This document shows positions 16,260-23,997 of a stretch of 64,000 bases of DNA, piece by piece. A program made the translations under genes and the position numbers. The stretch comes from JAWPMV01 sp038527215 (lineage in GTDB: Bacteria; Bacteroidota; Bacteroidia; J057): assembly GCA_038527215.1 (NCBI GenBank), contig JBCBGC010000020.1, positions 1 to 64,000 on the forward strand, given 5' to 3'. The notes under the pieces were generated by a model. That model saw nothing but the letters and a program-made list of their open reading frames with translations. It searched no databases and was not told where the DNA came from. The stretch's first letter is position 1. Each line of letters starts with the position of its first letter.

Positions 16260-16700
16260 CTATGCCCTGACGAGCACCGCGCGGATGATCAGGCGGCCAA
16301 GTTGTTCTCCCATGACCACGATCCGGGTGCCTTTGGTGAGGGGCACATCTTGAAAGATGGCGGCCATCGGCTGGTGGGGATAGCGATCCAGATAAATGAG
16401 ACAATCTTTGCTGCCGGTCCGGGTTTCATGTACCACGCCCTGGGCTCCCTGGTAGGTGGGGGCTTCGGCTTGGTTGAGCCGGGTGATCAGTCTTTGGACT
16501 TTTTTTCGACTCAGAAAATAAGTAGGGGATACCCACAACAGGAGTTTTAAGAACCAGGTCCTGGGGCCTGGAGAAAGCTCACGGAAATGATGGGATACCA
16601 GGCGGTGGTAAAACTGCTGTCTCCCCTTGCTGCCGGGGGCGCCATAGGTATCTTCCATGAGTTCCTGGAAGGTTTCCGGATGTTTGTGCGATGGTTTCAT
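16260..16700 (-). CDS. Small membrane protein with a HigA-antitoxin-like N-terminus
   Basis: This 146-residue protein is of unknown function. Its N-terminus (ETFQELMEDTYGAPGSKGR) resembles the start of HigA-type antitoxins, including the one encoded at 17428 (KTFDELKQNLYGAAGTPSR), but no helix-turn-helix follows. Instead there is one hydrophobic segment (WFLKLLLWVSPTYFL, about residues 50-65) and a beta-rich C-terminal region (IVVMGEQLGRLIIRAVLV) that could be a small OB or NfeD-like fold. It starts 33 nt after a RelE/HigB-like gene, where an antitoxin would normally sit. Function is not assigned. Confidence 0.6.
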   Translation of the reverse strand: MKPSHKHPETFQELMEDTYGAPGSKGRQQFYHRLVSHHFRELSPGPRTWFLKLLLWVSPTYFLSRKKVQRLITRLNQAEAPTYQGAQGVVHETRTGSKDCLIYLDRYPHQPMAAIFQDVPLTKGTRIVVMGEQLGRLIIRAVLVRA

Positions 16701-16733
16701 AGTTACGGGATTTACTACTACTACTTTTTCGAC

Positions 16734-17072
16734 CTAAGCTTCCATGCGATACAGTTCCCAGAGCTGAAAGGCTAATTTTTCTTTGGCGTACGTCGGTTCT
16801 CCTTCACGAACCTTAAAACCGTTGAAAAAAATAAAGCCTTGCTTATCTTCATGGCACATGACACAGTAATGTCGGTCTTCTATCGATACCATAAAGCGCC
16901 TCAGGGGCCTGAATTCTGGAAAGGAGACATCGCTGATCAAGCCACGCGGGATGCGTTTGAGCTGGACAAGGAGCTCCATGTGGAATAATAATTCTTCCTG
17001 GTCTGGTGGTAGGACCACTTCCCTCCGGAACGTGAGAAAGTGATCTCTGTAAAAGCGGATTTCACGAATCAT
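16734..17072 (-). CDS. RelE/HigB-fold toxin-like protein (divergent)
   Basis: This 112-residue protein has the layout of RelE/HigB (Gp49-like) toxins: IREIRFYRDHFLTF at the start, a helix pair ending in LVQLKRIP, and a C-terminal strand plus helix, GFIFFNGFKVREGE...KEKLAFQLWELYRM. Its conservation is weak, and the Lys-rich segment of typical members (FxKKTxKTP) is altered to FKVREGEPTYAK, so mRNA cleavage is uncertain. The ATG at 17072 overlaps the TGA of the upstream 66-residue gene (ATGA), showing translational coupling. A longer frame from 17099 is possible but less likely. Confidence 0.6.
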   Translation of the reverse strand: MIREIRFYRDHFLTFRREVVLPPDQEELLFHMELLVQLKRIPRGLISDVSFPEFRPLRRFMVSIEDRHYCVMCHEDKQGFIFFNGFKVREGEPTYAKEKLAFQLWELYRMEA

Positions 17073-17269
17073 AAACGTGGAGGATAAAATTTGGAACAAT
17101 CTTCTTCAAAACTGATGCTTTTTCTATAGCCGGTGCATCGTAGGACCGGCGTGAAAGAACGGGTGAGGACAGTGACCTTTCGGCCTGGCGCCTCTGCCAT
17201 CGTCTCCCGGAGCAGGGAGTAATAATCCCTTTTCCCTGTCGCTGGATAGTGTTCTTGGTTAATCAACAT
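17069..17269 (-). CDS. Small protein of unknown function coupled to the RelE-like gene
   Basis: This is a 66-residue basic protein (starts MLINQEHYPATGKRDYY, ends DCSKFYPPRL). Its stop codon overlaps the start of the RelE-like gene by ATGA, which argues that it is a real translated gene. No family is recognised. It could be the antidote of the toxin-like partner or a truncated relative of it. It has its own upstream space after the terminator of the HTH gene. Confidence 0.5.
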   Translation of the reverse strand: MLINQEHYPATGKRDYYSLLRETMAEAPGRKVTVLTRSFTPVLRCTGYRKSISFEEDCSKFYPPRL

Positions 17270-17339
17270 GACATTAAGCGGTTAATTAAAATGCTTGTAT
17301 TTGATCTTTTGATAGTACTTCGGAATAAAAGTACGTGAC

Positions 17340-17374
17340 AAAAAATAGCGTACAATCGTTAGTTTGTACGCTAT
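17340..17374 (-). terminator. Rho-independent terminator of the HTH gene
   Basis: ATAGCGTACAA and TTGTACGCTAT form an 11-bp stem with an 8-nt loop. On the minus strand it is followed by a run of T. It lies 53 nt after the stop at 17428, so the HTH gene is separated transcriptionally from the RelE-like cluster. Confidence 0.8.
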
Positions 17375-17427
17375 CTTAACCTGGGCGGTTGAGTATATTG
17401 GTCAGTTTGACCTTAAGTTTTCATAAT

Positions 17428-17715
17428 TCAGGATAATTCGAAATTGATTTTGAGCCGCATGCCTAATCCTTCCTCAGCAATCCGAAAAAGGGTAGAAAGC
17501 TGCACATCAACTTTGCCGTTTTCTATCCTGGAGATAAAAGTTTTCTGTCGATTGATTTTATCGGCCAGGGCTTGTTGGGTCATTTGGCGATTTTCCCGGG
17601 CTTCCCGAAGTTGTCTGCCGACAACATAAGCCTTTGCTTTCGCCTCATAGCTATCTCTGGAGGGGGTTCCCGCCGCTCCATAGAGATTTTGTTTTAGCTC
17701 ATCAAAAGTTTTCAT
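17428..17715 (-). CDS. XRE/HigA-type helix-turn-helix antitoxin-like regulator
   Basis: This 95-residue Cro/C1-type DNA-binding protein begins with the N-terminal segment common in Bacteroidota HigA-like antitoxins (TFDELKQNLYGAAGTPSRD). An HTH follows: LREARENRQMTQQALADKI, NRQKTFISRIENGK and STLFRIAEEGLGM. Such proteins bind their own promoter and neutralise a HigB/RelE toxin. Here no toxin is adjacent upstream or immediately downstream; the nearest RelE-like gene is two positions away, beyond a terminator. It may be a solitary antitoxin or cross-regulate that cluster. Confidence 0.8.
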   Translation of the reverse strand: MKTFDELKQNLYGAAGTPSRDSYEAKAKAYVVGRQLREARENRQMTQQALADKINRQKTFISRIENGKVDVQLSTLFRIAEEGLGMRLKINFELS

Positions 17716-18330
17716 TTTTCCGATTTTCTTGACCTGAATACATACAGTTTGCTAACTACCTTAGTAGCAGATAATTAGGTTTTCCGGAGAAAGCAGAGAA
17801 TGGTTTGGGTTACAAAAGCCGCGAATGGCAGGGCTTGCATGATAGGTCAGTGAAGTTAATGAATTAGTTAACATTTTCCAAACAAAAAAAGGCCTCAATG
17901 TTACACCTGGTGTGGCCCGATTTTTACAAAAATATGGGGTGCTCAATCCATGTTTCCCCTGATTATCGAGGGGGTATAGCGGTGGAGGACCCAAATAGAC
18001 AGGATGTGGAACTACTTTTTAGCAAAGACAATCATCAGGAAAAGAGGGGAAATCCTCAAAAAAGCGCAGAAAGCAGGTATTCCATAGGATGTGAGTTTGA
18101 GTATAGATGATTGACAGCGAATGAACCGTTTGACGAAAAATCCCTCCATCGGGATTTTCTTCATTTCTTTAATATGGGGAGGGGAAACCGGCAAGCCCAA
18201 TCAAAAACAGGCAATATCCTTACCTTCATCCTGTCGGATTTTAGGGGGATTTACTGATAAATCCGCAAAAAACCGGGCATTTTCTGCCGGTATCTGCATT
18301 TCCCGCAGCCAAAAGGCTGGCAGATTTCTA
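17716..18330. other. Gene-free region, 615 bp
   Basis: No coding region here is convincing on either strand. The region must contain the HTH promoter and the 3' end of the transcript from 18331-18987. A short hairpin, AAAATCCC tccatc GGGATTTT (18137-18158), followed by a T-rich stretch is the only structure seen. The composition is slightly more AT-rich than the neighbouring genes. Confidence 0.45.
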
Positions 18331-18987
18331 TTAGGAGTAGAGGGAGAATCCGGCGATGACCCAGACAAAAAACATGACCAGGCCGATCCGGTATATGGTA
18401 CGGCCCTGCTTGCGGCTGGCTTGATCAAAAAGATAAAAGCGCTTGCCCATAGGGTCTACTCTTTTCGTGGATTGGAGGTAATGGCCTACCATCAGGGCTC
18501 CCAGCCCCCCCATGATCGCCGCCAAATAGCCAATAAAAAGGGTAAAGGTATCGGCTGGTTGGGCTTTACGGAGCTGTCGCAAATGTTCCTGCTGGAGTTG
18601 ATCGATTTCTTCGTAGGTATAGTCTATGCCTTTGCGGCGCAGCAGTTCCTGGGCCATCTGCACATCTAAGGGATTCCAATTGCCCACTTCGACCAACACA
18701 TCTTCCAGTTCTTCCAGGGAAAATTGAAACAAGTAATAGGAGGAATCCAGCGAATCTATTTCGTGCACCACCTGATCCTTCAGAATATGGTGCATGTCTT
18801 GGAAGCGATCCCCAGGTAACCGCAGTACCCATTCCTGCATCAGCTCCCCACCAAAAATAGAAGGATCAAGCCCTGAGCTGATATTCTCAAACTCAAAGGG
18901 AATGTCATTCGATTCCATCAGGCTGATCCACCATTGGGCGTCCTCCTGATTCTGGAATTTCTGATAAGTCCGGAAGTCAGTCTTCAT
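18331..18987 (-). CDS. Membrane protein of unknown function (DUF2007-like N-terminus)
   Basis: This is a 218-residue protein. The first 80 residues (TYQKFQNQEDAQWWISLMES, then a strand-loop-strand pattern) resemble the small DUF2007 signalling-type fold. Residues of about 85-145 form charged helices. Two membrane helices close the protein (FTLFIGYLAAIMGGLGALMV and YRIGLVMFFVWVIAGFSL). The N-terminal domain should be cytoplasmic. It is followed by a gene-free region and lies 39 bp downstream of the ComB-like gene on the same strand, so the two may be co-transcribed. Confidence 0.7.
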   Translation of the reverse strand: MKTDFRTYQKFQNQEDAQWWISLMESNDIPFEFENISSGLDPSIFGGELMQEWVLRLPGDRFQDMHHILKDQVVHEIDSLDSSYYLFQFSLEELEDVLVEVGNWNPLDVQMAQELLRRKGIDYTYEEIDQLQQEHLRQLRKAQPADTFTLFIGYLAAIMGGLGALMVGHYLQSTKRVDPMGKRFYLFDQASRKQGRTIYRIGLVMFFVWVIAGFSLYS

Positions 18988-19026
18988 GTGGGTTGGGTTG
19001 TGAAAGTGAGCAGGAAACCTTCCCCG

Positions 19027-19836
19027 CTAACTGGGATTGTACACAATCTCCGGCACATCCTGGGCCTGCGTCTCCATGACCTGGCTTTTGAAGGCTTCCA
19101 GATCGTGTTGGTGCTGGCTGATGTCGTAGAGGGCATCTCCGATCAAATAAGGAATGACCGGATGGGTATCCCGACGCATGGCATATTTTACTTCCTCTTG
19201 CAGATTCAGGTGAATCAGACGATTGAAGTGCGAAGAATGACGGAAGAAATAACGCTTACGGATGTTGGCGGATTGGAAGAGGGTTTCGGCCACCAGAGCG
19301 GTATCCTGAAAGCGACGAAACTGATGCCTCAGTTTACGGGCCAGGGCTCCGGCAAAAATGGTGTCCTCCAGGGTTACATTGTCCCGCCAGCCTGCACACA
19401 GCAGGCACACATGCTCATTCTGACGAATCAACCAACGCGTCAGGGCGCTGATGTTACAGAAAGAACCAGCCACGATGGCCTTGGCATTGCGCGCCTGGGC
19501 GGCTTTGATCGCCCGGGTGCCATTGGTGGTCGTCATGGAAATGCGCTGTCCTTTGACCTTTTGCTCGGTAAAAGAAAAAGGAGAGTTACCAAAGTCAAAG
19601 CCTTCGATTTGCACCCCGCTACGCTCTCCTGCCAGCAGGAAGCCCTCTTCTTTATAGGCCCGGCATTCATCAATATGCTCTACGGGCACGATGAGTTTGG
19701 CCTGGTTATCAAAGGCTACACACATGGTCGTGGTAGCGCGGAGGATATCAATGACCACCACAATAGACTCTGAGACGTCAAACTGATCGATCAGAGCGGG
19801 GGACATACAGACGTGGACAAATTTCTTCACCTTCAT
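19027..19836 (-). CDS. comB: 2-phosphosulfolactate phosphatase (ComB family)
   Basis: This 269-residue protein belongs to the ComB family, Mg-dependent phosphatases that turn 2-phosphosulfolactate into sulfolactate, the second step of coenzyme M synthesis in methanogens. Signatures are VVVIDILRATTTMCVAFD near the start, FLLAGERSGVQIEGFDFGNSP, MTTTNGTRAIKAAQ and VCAGW-type LLCAGWRDNVTLEDTIFAGA. Many bacteria carry it without making coenzyme M, so the physiological substrate here is open. ATG 19836 is chosen over an upstream frame extension because a consensus -7 element (TAGCTTTG) lies just in front of it. Confidence 0.85.
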   Translation of the reverse strand: MKVKKFVHVCMSPALIDQFDVSESIVVVIDILRATTTMCVAFDNQAKLIVPVEHIDECRAYKEEGFLLAGERSGVQIEGFDFGNSPFSFTEQKVKGQRISMTTTNGTRAIKAAQARNAKAIVAGSFCNISALTRWLIRQNEHVCLLCAGWRDNVTLEDTIFAGALARKLRHQFRRFQDTALVAETLFQSANIRKRYFFRHSSHFNRLIHLNLQEEVKYAMRRDTHPVIPYLIGDALYDISQHQHDLEAFKSQVMETQAQDVPEIVYNPS

Positions 19837-19841
19837 ACCTG

Positions 19842-19849
19842 CAAAGCTA
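19842..19849 (-). promoter_or_regulatory. Bacteroidota-type -7 element of the comB gene
   Basis: On the minus strand this reads TAGCTTTG, an exact match to TAnnTTTG, 5 nt before the ATG. A TTG-like -33 box lies about 17 nt upstream, slightly short. The spacing implies a leaderless or nearly leaderless mRNA. Confidence 0.5.
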
Positions 19850-20064
19850 AGAAAAATCCAAAAATCCAACGGAAGAAGGATCGTGGAAATTAGGTAAACC
19901 GTAACCGAATAAGCTGAAATCCAGGGGATAAACCCTGACGATTTCTGCAAAAGCCTCTTATACGGGGCTGATTTTGAGGAGGTTTCGATTAGAGAAGGCT
20001 TTTTTTCTGGGAAAAGGGCATCGTTTGAAAAATGCGAGGATTGAAGAAAGAGGATGCCCCACGT

Positions 20065-20181
20065 AACATCCCCTTCCGCCCAACGGCCCCTTCGAAGGGG
20101 CCTGGCGGGAGCCCAATGTTGAAGACAGGCTGGCGCGAAAGCCCCGTTGAAGGGGCTGCGGCAAGCGCGAGCGGGGATGTT
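20065..20181. repeat. Family-B palindromic repeat, copy 1
   Basis: This 117-bp unit is bounded by AACATCCCC and GGGGATGTT. It contains two internal hairpins, GGCCCCTTCGAAGGGGCC and AGCCCCGTTGAAGGGGCT, and the linker GAAGACAGGCTGGCGCG. A near-identical copy is at 21111-21226. Confidence 0.8.
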
Positions 20182-20214
20182 CCGAGGTATCGCAGGTGTC
20201 CCAATAAGGGTTTA

Positions 20215-20403
20215 TGTCATCCCGGAATGGCCTCCGACCGCAGGGAGGTTGCCATATCCGGGATCTCCATGATAGCAAAACAATCCAGGAGACGCCCAAT
20301 TATTAGGAAGCTAATCGTTAGGGATCCTCAAGATGCCGTCAAGAACATGGAGACCCCGGATAAGTCTTTTTCCCTAGTGGTCAAAAGTCTTTCCGGGGTG
20401 ACA
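20215..20403. repeat. Cloverleaf-type palindromic repeat (family A), copy 3, expanded
   Basis: The outer pair is TGTCATCCCGGAA / TTCCGGGGTGACA. The left arm ATGGCCTCC...GGAGGTTGCCAT and the right arm AAGTCTTTTTCC...AAAAGTCTT are both self-complementary. The unit is 189 bp because the loop of the central stem is about 80 nt instead of about 20, as if something had inserted there or the loop had been copied from elsewhere. Confidence 0.8.
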
Positions 20404-20455
20404 AAAAAAAGGTTGAGAAAAAGCAGCAAGCTTGCTGGCCACAAAACATCCTGAT

Positions 20456-20499
20456 AACATCCCCTTCCGCCCAACGGCCGCTTTGAAGTCGCAGATCCC
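20456..20499. repeat. Family-B repeat start, cut by the assembly gap
   Basis: It begins with AACATCCCCTTCCGCCCAAC, as in the copy at 20065, then diverges and runs into the run of N. The rest of the unit may be missing from the assembly. Confidence 0.55.
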
Positions 20500-20508
20500 N
20501 NNNNNNNN
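20500..20508. other. Assembly gap (nine N)
   Basis: Nine ambiguous bases lie in the middle of the densest repeat island. The true length of this gap is unknown, and near-identical repeat units on both sides mean that copies may have been collapsed. Confidence 0.95.
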
Positions 20509-20516
20509 CACATGCA

Positions 20517-20641
20517 TGTCACCCCGGAAGACCGACCGACCATAGGGAGGTGGGCTATCCGGGGTCTCCGTGTTTGCCAAAAAGATCATGGAGACCCCGG
20601 ATAGCCTCCTTCGCCATGCTCAGGATGCTTCCGGGGTGACA
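20517..20641. repeat. Cloverleaf-type palindromic repeat (family A), copy 4
   Basis: A 125-bp unit with outer TGTCACCCCGGAA / TTCCGGGGTGACA and inner ATCCGGGGTCTCC / GGAGACCCCGGAT. It is the first of three units spaced exactly 207 bp apart. Confidence 0.85.
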
Positions 20642-20723
20642 TCTTTTGCTAGATGGTTGAAATGGAGGAAAGCCCCGTTGAATCTTTAGAAGTCGCCACG
20701 CGTGGCAGCTTTACACACATGCA

Positions 20724-20848
20724 TGTCACCCCGGAAGACCGACCGACCATAGGGAGGTGGGCTATCCGGGGTCTCCGTGTTTGCCAAAAAGATCATGGAG
20801 ACCCCGGATAGCCTCCTTCGCCATGCTCAGGATGCTTCCGGGGTGACA
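20724..20848. repeat. Cloverleaf-type palindromic repeat (family A), copy 5
   Basis: This unit is almost identical in sequence to the copy at 20517, 207 bp downstream and including the 82-bp spacer (with GCCACGCGTGGC). It is therefore a true tandem duplication. Confidence 0.85.
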
Positions 20849-20930
20849 TCTTTTGCTAGATGGTTGAAATGGAGGAAAGCCCCGTTGAAGCTTTAGAAGT
20901 CGCCACGCGTGGCAGCTTTACACACATGCA

Positions 20931-21058
20931 TGTCACCCCGGAAGACCGACCGACCATAGGGAGGTGGGCTATCCGGGGTCTCCGCGTTTGCCAAAAAGAA
21001 CATGGAGACCCCGGATAAGTCTTTTTCCCTAGTGGTCAAAAGCCTTTCCGGGGTGACA
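20931..21058. repeat. Cloverleaf-type palindromic repeat (family A), copy 6
   Basis: This is the third unit of the 207-bp array. Its left half equals copies 4 and 5, but the right arm is the AAGTCTTTTTCC...AAAAGCCTT module instead of the GCCTCCTTCG module. A clean arm switch separates it from its tandem neighbours. Confidence 0.85.
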
Positions 21059-21110
21059 AAAAAAAGGTTGAGAAAGAGCAGCAAGCTTGCTGGCCACAAA
21101 ACACCCAGGA

Positions 21111-21226
21111 AACATCCCCTCCCGCCCAGCGGCCCCTTCAAAGGGGCCTGGCGGGATCTTTTGCCGAAGACAGGCTGGCGCGAAAGCCCCGTTGAAGGGG
21201 CTGCGGCAGGTGCGAGCGGGGATGTT
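21111..21226. repeat. Family-B palindromic repeat, copy 2
   Basis: This 116-bp unit is near-identical to 20065-20181, with AACATCCCC / GGGGATGTT ends and the hairpins GGCCCCTTCAAAGGGGCC and AGCCCCGTTGAAGGGGCT. It follows directly after a family-A copy. Confidence 0.8.
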
Positions 21227-21240
21227 TCAGCCCCCCAAAA

Positions 21241-21284
21241 AAAGAAGAGCCATCCCGCAGCTGCGGGATGGCTCTTCTTTTTCG
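21241..21284 (-). terminator. Bidirectional terminator after the bacilliredoxin gene
   Basis: A perfect inverted repeat with 20-bp arms is centred at 21260/21261 (core ATCCCGCAG / CTGCGGGAT). It has A-rich and T-rich flanks, so each strand shows a GC stem followed by T residues. It lies 14 nt beyond the stop of the gene at 21298. Confidence 0.85.
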
Positions 21285-21297
21285 TAAAAACCGAGGC

Positions 21298-21717
21298 TTA
21301 CTTACAAAACTCGTCGTAAGCAGCTTTCAGGTTGGCAGAGATCAAAACGCCTGGACGTCCTTCAATGTGATGTCTCTCAATCATGTGAACCAATTGTCCA
21401 TCTTTGAAGAGCGCTACACAAGGAGAAGAAGGAGGGTAAGGGAGCAGGTATTCACGAGCTCTCTTGGTCGCTTCCATGTCCACGCCAGCAAAAACAGTAA
21501 CCACCTGATCAGGCTTGGCTTCATGACCCAAGGAGTCAATGACGCCTGGACGGGCAGCCGCGGCGGCACATCCACATACAGAATTGACCATCAAAAGGGT
21601 GGTACCAGATTGCTCGCGCAGCACACCATCTACTTCCTCAACCGTTTTGAGAGAAGTAAATCCTGAGTTTTCGAGCTCTGCTGCCATCGGTGCAGTAAGA
21701 TCCGCTGGATAACGCAT
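21298..21717 (-). CDS. Bacilliredoxin (BrxA/BrxB, YphP/YqiW family)
   Basis: This 139-residue thioredoxin-fold protein of the bacilliredoxin family (DUF1094) carries the characteristic CGC active site in LLMVNSVCGCAAAAARPG. In Firmicutes these proteins remove bacillithiol from mixed disulfides; Bacteroidota also make bacillithiol, so this role is plausible here. Other landmarks are VVTVFAGVDMEATKRAREY, PYPPSSPCVALFKDGQLVHM and IERHHIEGR. It is a complete single domain of the usual length. A TAnnTTTG-like element (TATTTTTG) lies 38 nt upstream of the ATG, and a perfect terminator follows it. Confidence 0.92.
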   Translation of the reverse strand: MRYPADLTAPMAAELENSGFTSLKTVEEVDGVLREQSGTTLLMVNSVCGCAAAAARPGVIDSLGHEAKPDQVVTVFAGVDMEATKRAREYLLPYPPSSPCVALFKDGQLVHMIERHHIEGRPGVLISANLKAAYDEFCK

Positions 21718-21754
21718 ATACTTATAGCTAAAATTGACGTTGATTGAATGATTG

Positions 21755-21762
21755 CAAAAATA
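21755..21762 (-). promoter_or_regulatory. Putative -7 element of the bacilliredoxin gene
   Basis: The minus strand reads TATTTTTG, matching TAnnTTTG. The region is AT-rich, so a chance match is possible, and no clear -33 TTG is placed 20 nt upstream. Confidence 0.35.
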
Positions 21763-21909
21763 CGATAAAAACTTTACATATCGTTTTTTACCGCACTTTT
21801 TCTTTTTACCCCTAACGAGGGTTTCAGAATAATTGTTTAGACATTGATAAAATTTGGAAAAAAATCCGAATGTTAACCTTTTGATTATTTAGTTCGCCGG
21901 GCAATTCTG

Positions 21910-21917
21910 TAATTTTG
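21910..21917 (+). promoter_or_regulatory. Putative -7 element before the 690-aa secreted protein gene
   Basis: TAATTTTG matches TAnnTTTG exactly and ends 7 nt before the ATG at 21925, implying a very short leader. The -33 box is poor: TTG at 21881 is 26 nt away. Confidence 0.45.
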
Positions 21918-21924
21918 TGGGCTT

Positions 21925-23997
21925 ATGATTAGAAAATACGCCTTTACGATCCTGTTGTCAGCCTGGGCTGTGGTGCACGCCCAACAGGCCGACGTATTTG
22001 ACGAGAAACAAACTTCCGCCAATAACATCGCCGGGACCATTACCAACCTGGGGATCATCGGCAATAGTTTCTCTGGTAGTTTCAGCGTGGAAGGCTTTTC
22101 CTCCTGGGAGTACCCGGCCAATTCTGGGGTGGAACACATCTTCGACGGAGGACTCTGGGTAGGCGGCATCAAGAACGGAGAGGTCCTGGTTACCACCGGT
22201 GCGGTAGACGATGCTTCGGGCTACACCACCGGCAAGCGTGGGTTTGAATTTGCCTCAAAAGCTGGCTTGCAAGAGCGTTCCAGCTTGCGCAACAGCCCTT
22301 TTTTCAATCCTACCGCGATTTCTCATCAGGATTTTACGTCCACCTTTACGGATACCTCTACCTCGGTTTTTACCGGGGCCAACAATATCCCCATCATTGA
22401 TCACGTCCAGCCACTGGGCATCAAGGTGGATTTTCAGGCCTTCAACTGGAGCTTTTCTTTTACCAACTTTTTCGTCATCCTCAATTTTAAGATCACCAAT
22501 ATCGGCAATACCCCGATTGATTCGGTCTTTGTTGGCTACTGGATGGATGGCGTCATCCGCAATGTCAACATTACCCCGCCCGGAGGAGGTGCCTTCTTCA
22601 ATAAAGGCGGCAATGGCTTTGTCGATTCCCTCAATATGGGCTACGAATTTGATGCGACCGGAGATATTGGGTTTACGGACTCCTATGTGGCTTCTAAATT
22701 TTTGGGACTGGAATACAATGGCGGTCCGGCCATTTCCCCCAATTTCAAAACCCATTACAACAGCTGGCAGTTTCGGAACTCAGCCAGTCCCCTCTATTTT
22801 TTCCCGACGACCGATCTGGGGAAGTATGACAAAATGAGCAACGGGCTCAACTATCTGTCCAATTGGCCGCAGATACAAGTAGAGCTCAATAATGCCAACA
22901 ATCGCTCTAACCTCGTTGCCGCCGGACCGGTGAGCCGATTCAATCCCGGGGATGAAATCGAGGTGGCTTTCGCCATCATTTGCGCGCGCAGAGAGAAAGA
23001 TGGCTTGCCCGCTACCGCCAATACCCCTTTCCAACGGAGCAAACTCCTGCAGAATGCTTCCTGGGCGCAGGCTGCCTACAATGGCGAAGATGTAAACGGC
23101 AATTCTATCCTGGATGAGGGCGAAGACCGGGACCGGGACGGGGAAATAGACCGCTTTATTTTGCCGGTTCCTCCGGATATCCCCAATACCCGCATTGTCT
23201 CTGGCGATCATAAAATTGAAGTCTACTGGGCCGACAATAGCGAAGCCTCGGTAGACCCCATTTCTAAACGCCTGGACTTCGAGGGTTTCCGGTTGTATAA
23301 AACCAAAATTGGCTTTGACGTACAGGAAACCCAGGATATACTGGCTTCCCTGCAGTTGATAGGAGAATGGGACGTGCCGGGTAACGGCCTTTTCTTTGAT
23401 TCCGGCTTTGAACCCATCAGGCTGGAGGATCCGGTCACCTTTCCCGGCGACACCAATATTTACGTCTACAAATACACCTTCGAAAACATTGCTAATGGCT
23501 GGCAGCATGGGGTGGTGGTGACGGCCTATGATACGGGAGATGATGAAAATAATCTCGAATCCCTGGAGTCTCCTCAATTGGGGAATTTATTCCGGGTCTT
23601 CCCGGGTAAACCCGCCAATGACGGCTTTGAAAACGGCGACCCTTTTGTGTACCCCAACCCCTACTACGCTCGGGCTGACTGGGAAGGCAGCAGCCGTTTC
23701 GAAGAGGACCGAAAGCTGATTTTTGCCAACTTGCCAAAGCATTGTGAAATCCGCATCTACACCCTGGCGGGCGACCTGGTAGATGTTATCCAGCATGATG
23801 AATCCTATGACGGTTCCGATACCCGCTGGTTTGATACCTACTCCGATACGGAGAAAACCACCTTTTCCGGGGGAGAACATGCCTGGGATTTACTCTCTGC
23901 CGACAATCAGATTATCGCCCGGGGCTTATACCTCTTTGTGGTGCGCAACCTGGATACGGATAAAATAAAGCGTGGAAAATTTGTGATCATTAAATAG
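21925..23997 (+). CDS. Large secreted protein, probable T9SS cargo
   Basis: This 690-residue exported protein has a signal peptide (FTILLSAWAVVHAQ). It is beta-rich throughout, with a fibronectin-like segment (DHKIEVYWADNSEAS, FEGFRLYKT) and an Asp-rich calcium-type stretch (DEGEDRDRDGEIDRF). The last 90 residues (YPNPYYARADWEG, IRIYTLAGDLVDVI, ARGLYLFVVRNLD, RGKFVIIK) have the form of a T9SS sorting or gliding-associated C-terminal domain, though divergent from type A. Extracellular or cell-surface location is expected. It leads a three-gene group of exported proteins on the + strand (21925, 24107, 26336). Confidence 0.8.
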   Translation: MIRKYAFTILLSAWAVVHAQQADVFDEKQTSANNIAGTITNLGIIGNSFSGSFSVEGFSSWEYPANSGVEHIFDGGLWVGGIKNGEVLVTTGAVDDASGYTTGKRGFEFASKAGLQERSSLRNSPFFNPTAISHQDFTSTFTDTSTSVFTGANNIPIIDHVQPLGIKVDFQAFNWSFSFTNFFVILNFKITNIGNTPIDSVFVGYWMDGVIRNVNITPPGGGAFFNKGGNGFVDSLNMGYEFDATGDIGFTDSYVASKFLGLEYNGGPAISPNFKTHYNSWQFRNSASPLYFFPTTDLGKYDKMSNGLNYLSNWPQIQVELNNANNRSNLVAAGPVSRFNPGDEIEVAFAIICARREKDGLPATANTPFQRSKLLQNASWAQAAYNGEDVNGNSILDEGEDRDRDGEIDRFILPVPPDIPNTRIVSGDHKIEVYWADNSEASVDPISKRLDFEGFRLYKTKIGFDVQETQDILASLQLIGEWDVPGNGLFFDSGFEPIRLEDPVTFPGDTNIYVYKYTFENIANGWQHGVVVTAYDTGDDENNLESLESPQLGNLFRVFPGKPANDGFENGDPFVYPNPYYARADWEGSSRFEEDRKLIFANLPKHCEIRIYTLAGDLVDVIQHDESYDGSDTRWFDTYSDTEKTTFSGGEHAWDLLSADNQIIARGLYLFVVRNLDTDKIKRGKFVIIK

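Noticed and set aside
18934..19773. Open frame of 279 codons on the + strand
   Set aside because: It lies antisense to the well-supported ComB gene and its translation has no protein-like features.
19837..21240. CRISPR array in the repeat island
   Set aside because: The repeats are more than 100 bp, palindromic and modular, spacers are conserved instead of unique, and no cas genes are near.
22780..23577. Open frame of 265 codons on the minus strand
   Set aside because: It is the antisense shadow of the secreted protein gene at 21925-23997, which has a signal peptide and C-terminal sorting-type domain.
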